From Chelonoidis abingdonii (lineage: Eukaryota > Chordata > Testudines > Testudinidae): 64,000 bases of DNA. The stretch lies in NCBI RefSeq assembly GCF_003597395.2, contig NC_133771.1:133854279-133918278 (forward strand), in the 5' to 3' direction. Of this stretch, positions 10,341-20,945 are shown piece by piece. The translations under genes were made by a program, and so were the position numbers. The notes beneath the pieces are model-generated. The model did not search any database, was not told the origin of the DNA, and worked only from the letters and a program-made list of their open reading frames with translations. How positions within the stretch are numbered: position 1 is the stretch's first letter; each line of letters begins with the position of its first letter.

Positions 10341-10930
10341 TGTGACAGGGTATATCCACTCTGAAGTGGTGATGCAAGGGTTAAGGAGCTACTGTGGATG
10401 CAGAAAGCCATGCCCCCTCGCCTCTGCTGAGCATGCTTCCAGTGGAGGGAGCAGCTCAGCTCAATCTCGACTTATTGAGGAGGGGAGTAGTTAGGGGCAG
10501 CAACCTCCTGACAAGAAGCCACTAAGACTCCCACCTGCTGGGACCAAGCCTTATAGCTAAGCCACGGGAAGCCCTTAAACTGCAGGATCCAAGAGGGGTG
10601 GCTTACTGGTACCAGGGCAAGGGGCTCCAGAGACAAACCTAGGAGGAAGCCAGGAGTGTTCTCAAGACAGAGCCATGACACCAATGGAGGTATAGCAACA
10701 GACATAGGAAGTGACCCAGGGAATATGAGTAAGGGCACCAGACCCTAGACCCCATATATGGACTACTGTTTTGAAGAGCCCTGTGCTGGAACCCATGAGA
10801 GCAGGGTGGGCCTGAGTTCCCTTCTCTCCCTGACCCGCCAGGTCGGTGATGCTTGTTGTTGGGTGATGTTACTGTGGGCTGTAACCACTAGGCACAGTGA
10901 CCCTTGGACTCTCATCATTAGATGACACAG
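10341..10930 (+). repeat. LTR-like dispersed repeat (turtle type)
   Basis: It starts TGTGACAGGG and carries blocks I associate with a dispersed turtle LTR-type repeat: GGGTTAAGGAGCTACTGTGG, TAGGAAGTGACCCAGGGAAT, CCCTTGGACTCTCATC. I could not define the end, a TSD or a polyadenylation signal. No retroviral frame is open. Confidence 0.35.
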
Positions 10931-11606
10931 TCTAGAGTATTACCACTAGGCAGTACTGCCAGCTTGGAGCACACTGTCACCCATGGCAAGCACCAGCTAA
11001 ACAAAGTGCGCTTTGGTCTGTTGCAAAGCACATTCCGTGAGACTAGAAATAAGCAAAGTGGCATGGGGGGGGCCTGATTATTCTTTTTTTTTTTTTTAGC
11101 AAAACTGGGGATTAGGCCATAATTATCTAGGCTTGTTTTATATGATGGATCCATTTCTATCCAAGCAATAGGGTTATTTTTCCTCTGCCACTTGTTTTAA
11201 CAGGCTTCCATGTCCATGCAAAGTGCCTCAGTCAACTGGCACAGAAACAATAGGAATGGCAAAGAGGACTACAAATACTTTGCACTTCATAATTTGCCTA
11301 ACTAGTAGAGAGTTTTCATTAAAAACATAATCCGTCTGAGCAGTGATTTATGTTCAGCACAGTTTTCAGCCTCCAGCTGCTGGATTTGTCACACGTGCTG
11401 AGAGTTCACATATCTGTTTCTTTTTTCTCTGAAAGCAGAAAAGAAACAGATTAACACAGCAACAGTTTGTTTAGCTGGAAAGGTCCTTCTCTGCCCCACA
11501 AGGCATCAGAATACGCTTCCCTGACTGGATTGACAGATTGTACCGACCATTTGCCCTAATCATTTGGGGGCAAAACTGCAGTCCAGCATTCAGTTGGAGT
11601 AGATGG
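10931..11606. other. unassigned DNA with a T-run
   Basis: A run of 14 T lies at 11084-11097. No other feature was recognised. Confidence 0.4.
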
Positions 11607-11614
11607 ACTGGGGA

Positions 11615-11880
11615 CAGGGCCAGCGCTTCCATTTAGGTGACCTAGGTGGTCGCTTAGGGCGCCAGGATTTCAGGGGGGCGGCATTTTGCCACCCTCGGCA
11701 GTGGGGGGTGCTTCCGCGCTCCGGGTCTTCGGCGGCGGGTCCGTCACTCACTCCAGGACCCACTGCTGAAATGCCCTGAAGACCGGGAGCGCGGAAGCAC
11801 CCCCTGACGCCGAATTGCCGCCGACCGGGAGCGTGGAAGGACCCCCGCCTAGGGCACCAAAAACCCTGGCGCTGCTCCTG
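11615..11880 (-). mobile_element. non-autonomous hAT-type DNA transposon with perfect 8-bp TSD
   Basis: The same family as 1528-1768, inserted in the opposite orientation: its right end reads CACCAAAAACCCTGGCGCTG then CTCCTG, the complement of the left end of the other copy. Identical octamers ACTGGGGA flank it (11607-11614 and 11881-11888). The terminal inverted repeats are CAGGGCCAGCGC and GCGCTGCTCCTG (10 of 12 paired). The interior is symmetric and GC-rich, with GCGCTCCGGGTCTTC facing GAAGACCGGGAGCGCGG, so the transcript could fold on itself. No protein is encoded. Confidence 0.88.
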
Positions 11881-11888
11881 ACTGGGGA

Positions 11889-12798
11889 GATGCATAATAG
11901 GAAAGGAGTTGAGGAGAATCCCATGATGACTGCAGAATTGTTCCACCATCAGTACAGCAGCTGTGAGGCGTCAGTAGCCCCAACCCCACTCTCACGACCC
12001 TAACAAAGCCTTTCAAGTAGTGGAGGGTCTTCCAGGCTCACCCCATGCAAGGGCAGATGAGTGTTCTCCTTTCATGCAGTGCAACTGTACTGCTTCCCCC
12101 TTCCAGAGAGCTCTCCATTGCTGCAGAGATACAATTTGCTCCTTGGTGAATATTTACTTCAGGCTTTTACATTCTAATTGCTATTCCTATTCTGGCCACA
12201 TATTTAGTCATTTTCCTATTGCCAAGTTTTAACCATCAGCATTGGAGTCATTATTCTCATTCTTTGTAACCCCCAGTACATTTTACATTTGTGCTTTGAA
12301 GCTCTCCCTTGGTTCAACTTTGCTGTCCCTTTTCTGTGTGTTTCAAATACAAATAAAGGTAAATCCAATCTTATGGAGAATAGGGCAGCTTCAAAACCCA
12401 TATCACAGTCCTACACACGAGCTAAAAACTCCTTTCACCATGTATCCGCTTACACTCCACAAGAATGGTCACACGCGAAAGATGAGTCGAGCCAAAGCCA
12501 GAGCACTTTGCACGCCTCTTTAGCAAAACAAAGTTACTGCAGAATCTGGATAGGAAGTTAAAGCAACTCTGAGTTATCAGACGCAATCTGCACCACAGCA
12601 TGACATTATATAAACTTTTCAGTGGATGTCTCAGCATAGGAGCCATCTGCAAACAATGGGAAAGAGATGTCTCATGTCTGATTGCAAAGGGTTATGAGAA
12701 TTTTACTGCCTATTTCCTTACAATCCTGCCTTGCCCTACAGATTTTGTCAGCGGGTCAATAGAGCAGTGTTTCTGATCTTCCCCAGCACAGGACCAAG
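11889..12798. other. unassigned DNA
   Basis: Overlapping open frames of about 90 codons near 12242-12652 show no known domain. Confidence 0.4.
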
Positions 12799-12890
12799 TT
12801 CTGATCTCATTTACACATGGCTGTAAAGTTCCTCCATTGAGGTCACTCCAAGTTTACTGGTATAAATGAGATAAGAATCTGGCCCATAAT
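12799..12890. repeat. ancient amniote palindromic repeat
   Basis: TTCTGATCTCATTTACA (12799-12815) pairs with TATAAATGAGATAAGAA (12861-12877), with two mismatches. The right side continues into TCTGGCCC. Between the arms is the CCATTGAGGTCA motif that recurs in palindromic repeats of this kind. Confidence 0.6.
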
Positions 12891-13962
12891 AGCCACTGTT
12901 TTATGTGGTTTCTTTTTTTAAAAAAAAAAAAGCTCTTCAATACGCGTTTCTAGCTACACCCACAGCTCATCACCACAAACATTCTTCTCTCATGACTGGT
13001 ATATATTAGTTTATGCAGTTCATTTGTGTAGTAATGTTTTGAGGATTCTAGCCCTTCCATCTTTTTATTACAAAGGGGAGCAAAGCGCCAGTGGCTGGAT
13101 TTCTAAGGGGGTGCATAATTTTATTACTGCTAGTAATATATTTCAGCTACAAATGAAATAGGAAGAACAGACAAGACTCCTGTCTGAAGTAGGAGTATCC
13201 CGCATTTGAGACCATTCTCCTGCTCCCCTAAATGTTCCTTGCTCTGTTTAACACCTCAACACTCCCCTGGTGAGTACGCAGCCTCCACACCAGCTACTGT
13301 AGCACTGAGAGATCCTACGACTAGACTGACAGAGAGCAGCAAGTGGGCTGGCTCTTTCCAAGTGGTTAGTGCTCCCATGCCACCTGCAAGACTGGAAGGA
13401 TGTGAGAAATGGGGAACATGGACAGATTAGGAGGAGACAAAGCAAAATGGGAGAAAAAATCCAGCTCCTGACCAAGTCCTGTCACTCTCCATCCTCTGGC
13501 TGGAACTTGGCACCTTGGAAAGGATAACCAACCTTGATGCTTCAGAGTATACGTTGATTGGCACCGAGATGTCAGGAAGGGATTTGCTACTGCATACAGC
13601 TGTTGTACAATGGTTTGTTATTGACCTGGTTTATTAGGGATTTGTTTGTTTCTTCCTCTGAAGCATCACATAACAGCAACTGTTTAAAACAGAATACCAG
13701 AGTAAAGAGATCATAATGGAGGGGGGAAATTCTGATGTCTTTGACGTCAGTGTCAATCCAGAATCATGCTATTGACTTCAGAGGAGTTCCTGTTGCATAG
13801 CTGTTGGCAGAGTTATGACAAGTCAGGCATTTCTGTGTCTCAGACTTTAGCAAGGCATGCACTGCACACACAGTTCTTTGTCACAATACATTTACTCCAT
13901 TCTCCCTTTCAGGGTTCCCTAAATGTTAAGCAATTTTAAAATACTGTTTAAAATCTTGCTCA
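12891..13962. other. unassigned DNA
   Basis: A T7/A11-type homopolymer lies near 12913-12930. No recognisable gene or repeat was seen. Confidence 0.4.
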
Positions 13963-14148
13963 TATAAGAACATAAGAATGTTCCTACTGGGTCAGACCAA
14001 AGGTTCATCTAGCCCAGCATCCTGTCTTCCAACAATGGCCAGTGCCAGGTGCCCCAGAAAGAATGAACAGAACAGGAAATCAAGTGATCCATCCCCTGTC
14101 GCTCATTCCCAGCTTCTGGCAAGCAGAAGCTAGAGACACTATTCCTGC

Positions 14149-14793
14149 CTATCCTGTCTTATAGCCATTGATGGACCTATCCTCCATGAATTTATCTAGT
14201 TCTTTTTCGAACTCTGCTGTGGTCTTGGGCTTCACAGCATCCTCTGACAAAGAGTTCCACAGGTTGACTGTGTGTTGTGTGAAGAAATACTTCCTTTTAT
14301 TTGTTTTAAACCTGCTGCCTATTAATTTCATTTGTTGACCTCTAGTTCTCGTGTTATGAGAAGTAGTAAACAATACTTCCTTATCTACTTTCTCTACACC
14401 AGTCATGATTTTATAGACCTCAATCATATCTCCCTTAAGCCGTCTCTTTTCCAAGTGGAAAAGTCTCAGTCTTATTAATCTCTCCTCATACAGAAACTGT
14501 TCCATACCCCTAATCATTTTTGTTGCCCTTTTCTGAACCTTTTCCAGTTCCAATATATCTTTTTTGAGATGGGGTGACCACATCTGCACACTGTATTCAA
14601 GATGTGGGCGTACCATGGATTTGTATAGTGGCAACATGATAATTTTTGTCCTATTATCTATCCCTTTCTTAATTATTCTCAGCATTCTGTTCACTTTTTT
14701 GACTGCCACTGCACACTGAGTGGAAGTTTTCAGATAATAGTTGAATTTTTCACAGTTCTCAATTTTAAAAAAAGATTTAAGAAATATTTTCAA
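14149..14793 (-). pseudogene. CR1 reverse transcriptase, C-terminal part
   Basis: An uninterrupted 214-codon frame. Residues from about 25 onward carry features of the region after the polymerase core in CR1/L2-type LINEs: [20 protein letters not shown], then [79 protein letters not shown]. It lacks the catalytic YADD-type motif, which would lie upstream in the corrupted stretch. The first 20-odd residues come from non-CR1 sequence, so the methionine start is accidental. The real ORF would encode endonuclease plus reverse transcriptase of roughly 900-1000 residues. Not a working gene. Confidence 0.85.
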
Positions 14794-14939
14794 TGTAAAG
14801 GAAACATTGGGGAAGGATGCTAGCCAAAAAAGAGTTAAGCATGGTGCAGCAGTTCAATTTTTTCCCTTAACTATAAGTATAGAAAATTGGTAGCTACTAG
14901 TATTTTCTTTAAAGATGCTCATGGAATTGAGGGGAGGAG

Positions 14940-15630
14940 TGGGGCTAGACTTATCTTTTTTATTTTTATTTTTTTTACCAATTGAGTCATCATAGTCTTT
15001 TTTATTTCTTTTCTTTTTTTTTTTTTTTTTACTTATTTTTTAATTTTTAGGCTTTTGATATTTATCTTTATTTTTTTCTTTTGTTTTATTTTCATTTTTA
15101 TTTTTTTCATTTTATTTCTCTTTATCCATGATTGATGTTATTTTTTATTTATCCTTTGTTTTTTTATATTAATTTTCTTTTCTTTTTATTCTCCTGGGGA
15201 TTCTTATAATCTTTATCTTTAGTAATTTTTTATTTCTATTTATAATTTTTCTCTCCTTATCTTGATTTCTCCTTCTTTCATTTTATTTATTAACCATGGT
15301 TGAATTTTTTTTATTTTCTTTAATTTATTTCAGATTTTTTTTTATCTGGGGAACTTATTCATTTACCTCTCTCCATTTCTAAAAACTGACATTTATATCT
15401 TTATTTTTTGTCTTTGTCTAATTATTATCTCATTACTTTTATCTTTTTTATTTTTTTTTATATTTATACGCTTCTCTTAATCCCGTTGGTATTTTATTAT
15501 TAATTATTTTTTTTTTGTTTTTTTGTCAAAAGGCTTTCTGAAATTTATCTTATTTTTTTTTTTATACATTCTATCCACTTTTTTTTCACTTCTTTTTTTT
15601 TTTTTTTTTTTTATTTTTTTTGTTATATTT
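14940..15630. other. T-dominated degenerate stretch, probable sequence corruption of CR1
   Basis: Runs of T, including more than 20 at about 15593-15612, are separated by short non-T words. Those words follow CR1 order: CTCCTGGGGATTCTTATAAT near 15191, TTTACCTCTCTCCATTTCTA near 15362, GTCAAAAGGCTTTCTGAAA at 15525-15543 and CTATCCACT at 15571-15579. The last two recur cleanly about 110 bases later, at 15641 and 15672. This looks like a poor-quality rendering of the CR1 middle joined to a good one, not genuine low-complexity DNA. Confidence 0.7.
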
Positions 15631-15960
15631 GAGGGACCTTGTCAAAGGCTTTCTGAAAATCTAAGTACATTATATCCACTGGATCCCCTGGGTCCATATG
15701 CTTGTTGATCCCCTCAAAGAATTCGAGTAGATTGGTAAGGCATAATTTCCCTTTATTAAAACCACATTGACTCTTCCTCAACAAATTATGTTCATTTATA
15801 TGTCCGATAATATTGTTCTTTATTATATTTCCACCAGTTTGCCAGGTACTGAAGTCAGGCTTACAGGCCTGTAATTGCCAGGATCACCTCTAGAGCCCTT
15901 TTTAAAAATTGGTGTCACATTAGCTATCCTCCAGTTGGTGCCTTGTTTTTAATAAAGTCT

Positions 15961-18236
15961 GCAAGATATCATGTTACACCAGACTACCACATTGGAGACA
16001 TGTTGTCTATGGCAGTGTGTTGGGGTAATATTAATACACTTGAGAGATGCCTGAACTCTGGTCCCACCCAAAGAGCTTTCATTATAAGATGTAATACTAT
16101 TTTTCTTTACTTCTTCCCATAGCATAAAATCCAGTTACAGCTCAAGTAACATTTAAGATTACAATAGGGCCTTTAAAACTTTATTCTCTTCCAGAAAAGA
16201 CAGAGGGTTGTTCATTCAAAATCCTCAGTCAATAGCAAGGTAGGCCTCTCAAAGCCTACCATGCTGCTATCTATTATAGATGGACAATGAAGCAATGTTT
16301 AAGGCTTAATCACAGACATTTGTCAAATCAGAAAATGTTAATTGGCTTGGTTCTGTTTGGGACTCAAAAATTTCTATTGCTAGTCCAGAAGACTCTGTTG
16401 TTCAACTAGCAAGCTCTGCCAACCCACTGAAAACACCTCAATCTTTGTTTCTAGCATGCATGGGGAAAAAACATCCAAAAGACAGGGACAATCTTCTGTT
16501 CCTCATTCTGCCAGGGTGGTAAAACCACCTTGGGGACTGAATTTATGATAATTTCTTATGTCAATATTTATTTTTTTACAATAGCTCCAAGAGGCACCAT
16601 CTAAGAGAGGACTTACCCACAAATCATCCTTCATCTCTGAAGGGCCATGGTCAGGAATATTTGTTAGAGAAAATTCCAAGTACTGTATATGTTAATAGGA
16701 AACTTGAGAAGTTACTGCATGTTTATTAGAAGACTATTGAAAGTCACCAGGTAGCAATCAGAGGGCGTTCTAAGGCATGCTTATGCAAAAATGTCAGATT
16801 CAGATCCTGAAGGAAAGTTTATTGGCCACTGCAATGATGTTCTTTTCAGGTGCTGAGTATAACACCAATAAGGCATGTTCCCTGACAATCATTTTCTTAA
16901 CTCTAATGGCTACCTTCATGTTCTACCCAGACAAGCAGATCAAACATTAGAATACCATTACAACTCCCTTTGTGTGGGTTCCTGTCCATCGTACACTTCC
17001 CTCTGAGTCTGGGACCCTCCTAATCTATGGAACTGTCATACATGAGGAATAGCAAAGGCAATTCATTTCAACTCTTTAGCTAGAGGGTGGATTTCCCAGA
17101 TTCAATCTTTTTCCCATTCTCACTGCTGCAGAATTTGCTTTATCCATCCCAAGAGAGTTGGGGCACAGTGTGGCCAGATGTTGAAATGCAGCTATCAGAT
17201 GTTGACAGCTCAAGCAGCACTTCCCCTAGGTGTCTGTTTTCTCTTCCAGAAACTCTGATCCCTTCCTGCATGCCATGAAGTAAAATACCTGTTGCGGTCC
17301 TAAAAAACAGAAGCTGTAATGGAGAGAAGCTCTCTTCCCTCCTGTTGCAGTGAATCAGATTTTAATATCTTTTTCTCTTTTTTTTTTTTTTAATGTGGAA
17401 TTTCACAGAAGGTCTAGGCTTGGGCATCTCAGTCATTTCTTCAGCTCTCCTATGCCTCCAAATGGTACCATGTGAAAACTACAAACAGTTTCCTTCACAC
17501 TCTTAGCTCAGAGTCTTCAAAAACTTAAGATTAAAAGAAAAGTGAAAAAACTCAAACAAACCCCAAAGCAAAACCACAGAAACAGATAGATATTAGCTGA
17601 AATATATGCATATAAAGCAGTGTGTCCAATTAACCACAGTGGCCAATTTGATTATACAGTCTTCAAAAACAAGTACAGGACTAAGAACTTGAGTGTGTTT
17701 ATTCCTTTGTGATTCATGAATTTGTTAAACTCTGTGAAAGGCCAGCCAAGGAAGCTGTCTTCCCTTCTGCTTCATTCCACTGGCCACAAACAATTCCAGT
17801 TGATGTTCGTAAATGATACAAATAAAGGGAGTTTGATCTGCTTTCATAGGAAGATTACCAGTGTTTCATCACCAATCACCCTAACTCCCTGTCCCTGTCC
17901 TTGAGTTCATAAACTCACCATAGTTTTTTCCATTGATACAGCAGAGTATTTTAATGTAGCTCTAGCTAAATTAATATAAATATTTAAAAATTAAACTTGA
18001 GGACCAAAAAATAGAACTCTGAATTTGGAAGGAATTTTAATGATTCTTCAGCCAAATAAGGTGTGGTCCCCTTAAAGTAGCCAGGGGACTATAATTTCAT
18101 CATTCCCCCACCCAGAATACTGAGATTCCAGGAGCTCTATGGATTGTAACTACAAACATGCCCCACTACCCAAACTAAAAAGGAAACATAACCTGTGTTA
18201 GAGGAGCATGGAGCGGGGAACCTCTAACTGGGTCAG
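15961..18236. other. unassigned DNA
   Basis: No gene was recognised. A T-run lies near 17378-17391. The 63-codon frame at 17087-17278 shows no domain. Confidence 0.4.
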
Positions 18237-18290
18237 ATCCTCAGCTGGTGTAAAGCAAGGCATGCTTACTAATTTGAACCAGCTGAGGAT
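18237..18290. repeat. ancient palindromic repeat (CCTCAGCTGG type)
   Basis: ATCCTCAGCTGGT (18237-18249) is the exact reverse complement of ACCAGCTGAGGAT (18278-18290), across a 28-base spacer. The left flank GGGTCAG resembles the outer arm of a palindromic repeat family seen in turtles and other sauropsids. Confidence 0.7.
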
Positions 18291-19539
18291 ACAACCCACT
18301 GTCATATTAACTGCAAACCCTTTGCTTTTAAAGGAAAGCTTATGTTTTAAATACTGATCTTTTCAACAGCAATAAAAAGCAAATGTGGCTGCTCCGCTGT
18401 AGGTCGAATGTTTGCAACAAACATTTCACAAGCTATTCTTGTTGTTGACGGAAATTTCATTAAGAAATTTGCAGCTGATTTCAGCTAATGAATAGAGTCA
18501 GGAATTTCACAGTTTGCATGCATACAAAAAAGAATGAAGTTCAATGAGTAAATATTATTTGCATAGCTCCAGTTAATACACTGATTAAAGAACTTCATAG
18601 CTCCTCCTGCCTGCAGTTCAATGAGAGTTAGCAGAAACGATAAGCTTGCTTAGGTATTTGCTTTTCTATCAACTCTCTATTTTTCATAGGAAACGTCTAG
18701 TGTAAGGATCACAGGTCAAGCTGTTATGAAAAAAGAGAGCGGAAATGTGTCATGAGAATTTGTGAACAATGAGTCTGTTTCTCAGATACATTTCAAAGTT
18801 TGAAACGTGTTGAGCAGCTCTAACCACAGGTCAAACCTGGGGACTAGATTTTATCTGAGATGTGCTTAGAGTGATGATGGAAAGAAAAAGGCAGAGCAGA
18901 CTGCTCTCCCCATCTCTGCCCTGAGAAAATAAGCAGGACAGAATCTCTCCACAGTGCTCAAGAATGATCTAGAAGACAAGGCCAACAAATGTGTTTTTCC
19001 AGTAGCCATCTCTGCAAGGGGGTATGGATTACTGGCTAGAAACCACAATTAATCCCAGTTTGCACAAATGCTGCAATCAACAGCATACAGCTCCCGCTTA
19101 GAGTATCAGCGGAGTGAGTCTCCACTTTTATTTCCTCTGTTCCTGCACAATGGGCTCTTGTCCTGGCCTGTAGGATTCCTGCAAGAGAGAACAGGTGCAA
19201 TTGCTAGAGACTATGCTCCCACTTGCAGTGCCAGTTAGGAAAGGATTTGGCTCTTTGACTTGCATTTTCCGGGGTTACAATGCCATCAGTTTGCAGCCCC
19301 AATCTCTAGTTGTAATAGAAAGCAATGTTCTTTAATACCTTCCCTTCTCTAAAATAAATACTGTCTCTACAACTTGCATCCACATCTTGATATTGGCACA
19401 TCTTGGACACTACATGCACTTTCACTTACTCCTCTTGTGCCCTGGTTGGCTGTGACCTCGTGGGACCCGTTGCAAAGCCTTAAAACAGCAGCTTGGGCTG
19501 CATTTGACAGAATAACTCTTACAACCAATACAGTAAATG
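18291..19539. other. unassigned DNA
   Basis: I see no recognisable gene or repeat here. Confidence 0.4.
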
Positions 19540-19577
19540 GAATTTTAACAGTCAATTCTCATTGACTGTTAAAATTC
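19540..19577. repeat. perfect 16-bp hairpin
   Basis: GAATTTTAACAGTCAA (19540-19555) and TTGACTGTTAAAATTC (19562-19577) are exact reverse complements around the 6-base loop TTCTCA. I recognise no parent element. The stem is too short for a microRNA precursor. Confidence 0.9.
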
Positions 19578-20734
19578 AAGCATAGATTGAACAAACTCTG
19601 AGCAATAACCACCAAATTTCTGTTTCAAGAAATCCAGTAAATAGGCAACTGATGGCACCATTCAGTGCTTAAAGAGACTGATTTTAAATTAACACAAATC
19701 TAACCCTTGTCTGTACAGTGGTGAGGTCATCTGCCCCCACAGCACATTCTCTCCCTCACTTCCTATTGCTTACATCAGAAAACCAGGGATTGGACCATGA
19801 GGGGTGCACTTCACCCAAACTCCACCCCTCCCCACTCCAGCAACCAAGGGTAAATCATTCTCAAGTTTTAATGCAGCCTATGTCAGCAGTAACTTTTTCA
19901 CACTAAGTACCCCTCTGTTCTGGGGCACTCCTACCACCCCGCACCCTTGAGAGCTGATTCCAGGAGCATCCGCTGGCAGAGAAAATCCTGGGAACACAAA
20001 TCCATAGGTATTATTACATACTGCAGCCTCTCCACAGCCACCAAGCAGTCAGATATCTTTCTTCTAAAGCAAGTGGGACACATGGCCATGGAATTTATGG
20101 ATCCCAAATGTTGATCCTGGGCAGCTGTAGCAGGACCGGGGATAGCTAATTGTTTCTAGCAAAAATGCCAATGACAGTCTTCCAACCCTGTTACATTTTT
20201 GCACGTTGTCTCCATTATAAAAAGAAGAGTAGAAACTGCCATTACATACCTGCATGTCAAATAAAGCGGAAATTAGCACTGACCCTTGCTGTAGTCTTAA
20301 ATCCTGGGATGGACTCCAGAGGCCAGCTCTGTTTGGCAGACAATGTTGTCTCCATCCATGAAAAGAAAGCAGACACAAATCTAAGACTTTCAATTATTAC
20401 ATACAAGAACCAGCAGCATTCATCAATTAGGTTTCACCAGGATCTAGCTGGAGTCCTAGCTGTTCTTGTACTCCTGTTTTTTCCAGCCTGACCAAAAGCA
20501 GGAAATATCAGAAATCTTTCAAGAAACTCTGTTCTTACAAGATCACCTGCCCATTTGTGCAGACTCTAGTAGTTTGGACAGTTCAGCTATAGTTGAAATG
20601 AGCATCCAAACTTTAGGGGCTTATCTGAATTTGCCTTCCAAATCTTTTGAGTTTGCCCTGTCATAAGATCATGCCACAGGTGTGAAGTTTTCTACTGTAG
20701 TTGAGGTAAATTCACATGACAATGGAGTTATTTG
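19578..20734. other. unassigned DNA
   Basis: Overlapping frames of about 110 codons at 20064-20491 on both strands show no recognisable domain. Confidence 0.4.
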
Positions 20735-20945
20735 CAGTTTGAAGCTGTAAAAATCATGTTTCAACAAGAGAGGCTACAAATTTGTCATTCAAAATATTTG
20801 ACAAAAAATGGCACTTTTTTTTGCAAACTAAAGTTTTCATGGAAGATTTATAGTTTCAAAACCTTTTGGTTTCCAATGAAAAGCCAACATATTTTAGAGG
20901 ATTTTTTTAAGAAAACATTTTAATTTATTTTCCGACCAGCTCTTG
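20735..20945. repeat. possible AT-rich dispersed repeat
   Basis: The block is rich in TTTTCA/AAATTT words and ends CCGACCAGCTCTT. Similar ends (ACAGCTCTACTATT near 41990, TCAGCTCTAGTTAC near 30500) suggest a common, badly decayed family. Confidence 0.3.

Larger units (their letters stand above)
13963..15960 (-). mobile_element. CR1 LINE, 5'-truncated, with a corrupted middle
   Basis: Read on the minus strand, three parts appear in CR1 order. A reverse-transcriptase region (15630-15960) comes first, with blocks such as TTGTCAAAGGCTTTCTGAAA. A T-dominated stretch (about 14940-15630) follows. Last come the end of the reverse transcriptase (14149-14735) and a 3' untranslated region with terminus ATTCTTATGTTCTTATAT (13963-14148). 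The stretch 14736-14940 does not look like CR1. CR1 is the dominant LINE of turtles and birds. It encodes an apurinic endonuclease/reverse transcriptase and often inserts 5'-truncated, as here. The copy is inactive. Confidence 0.85.

Noticed and set aside
15523..15708. Phenylalanine-rich open frame as a membrane peptide
   Set aside because: It is the translation of T-runs in the corrupted CR1 segment.
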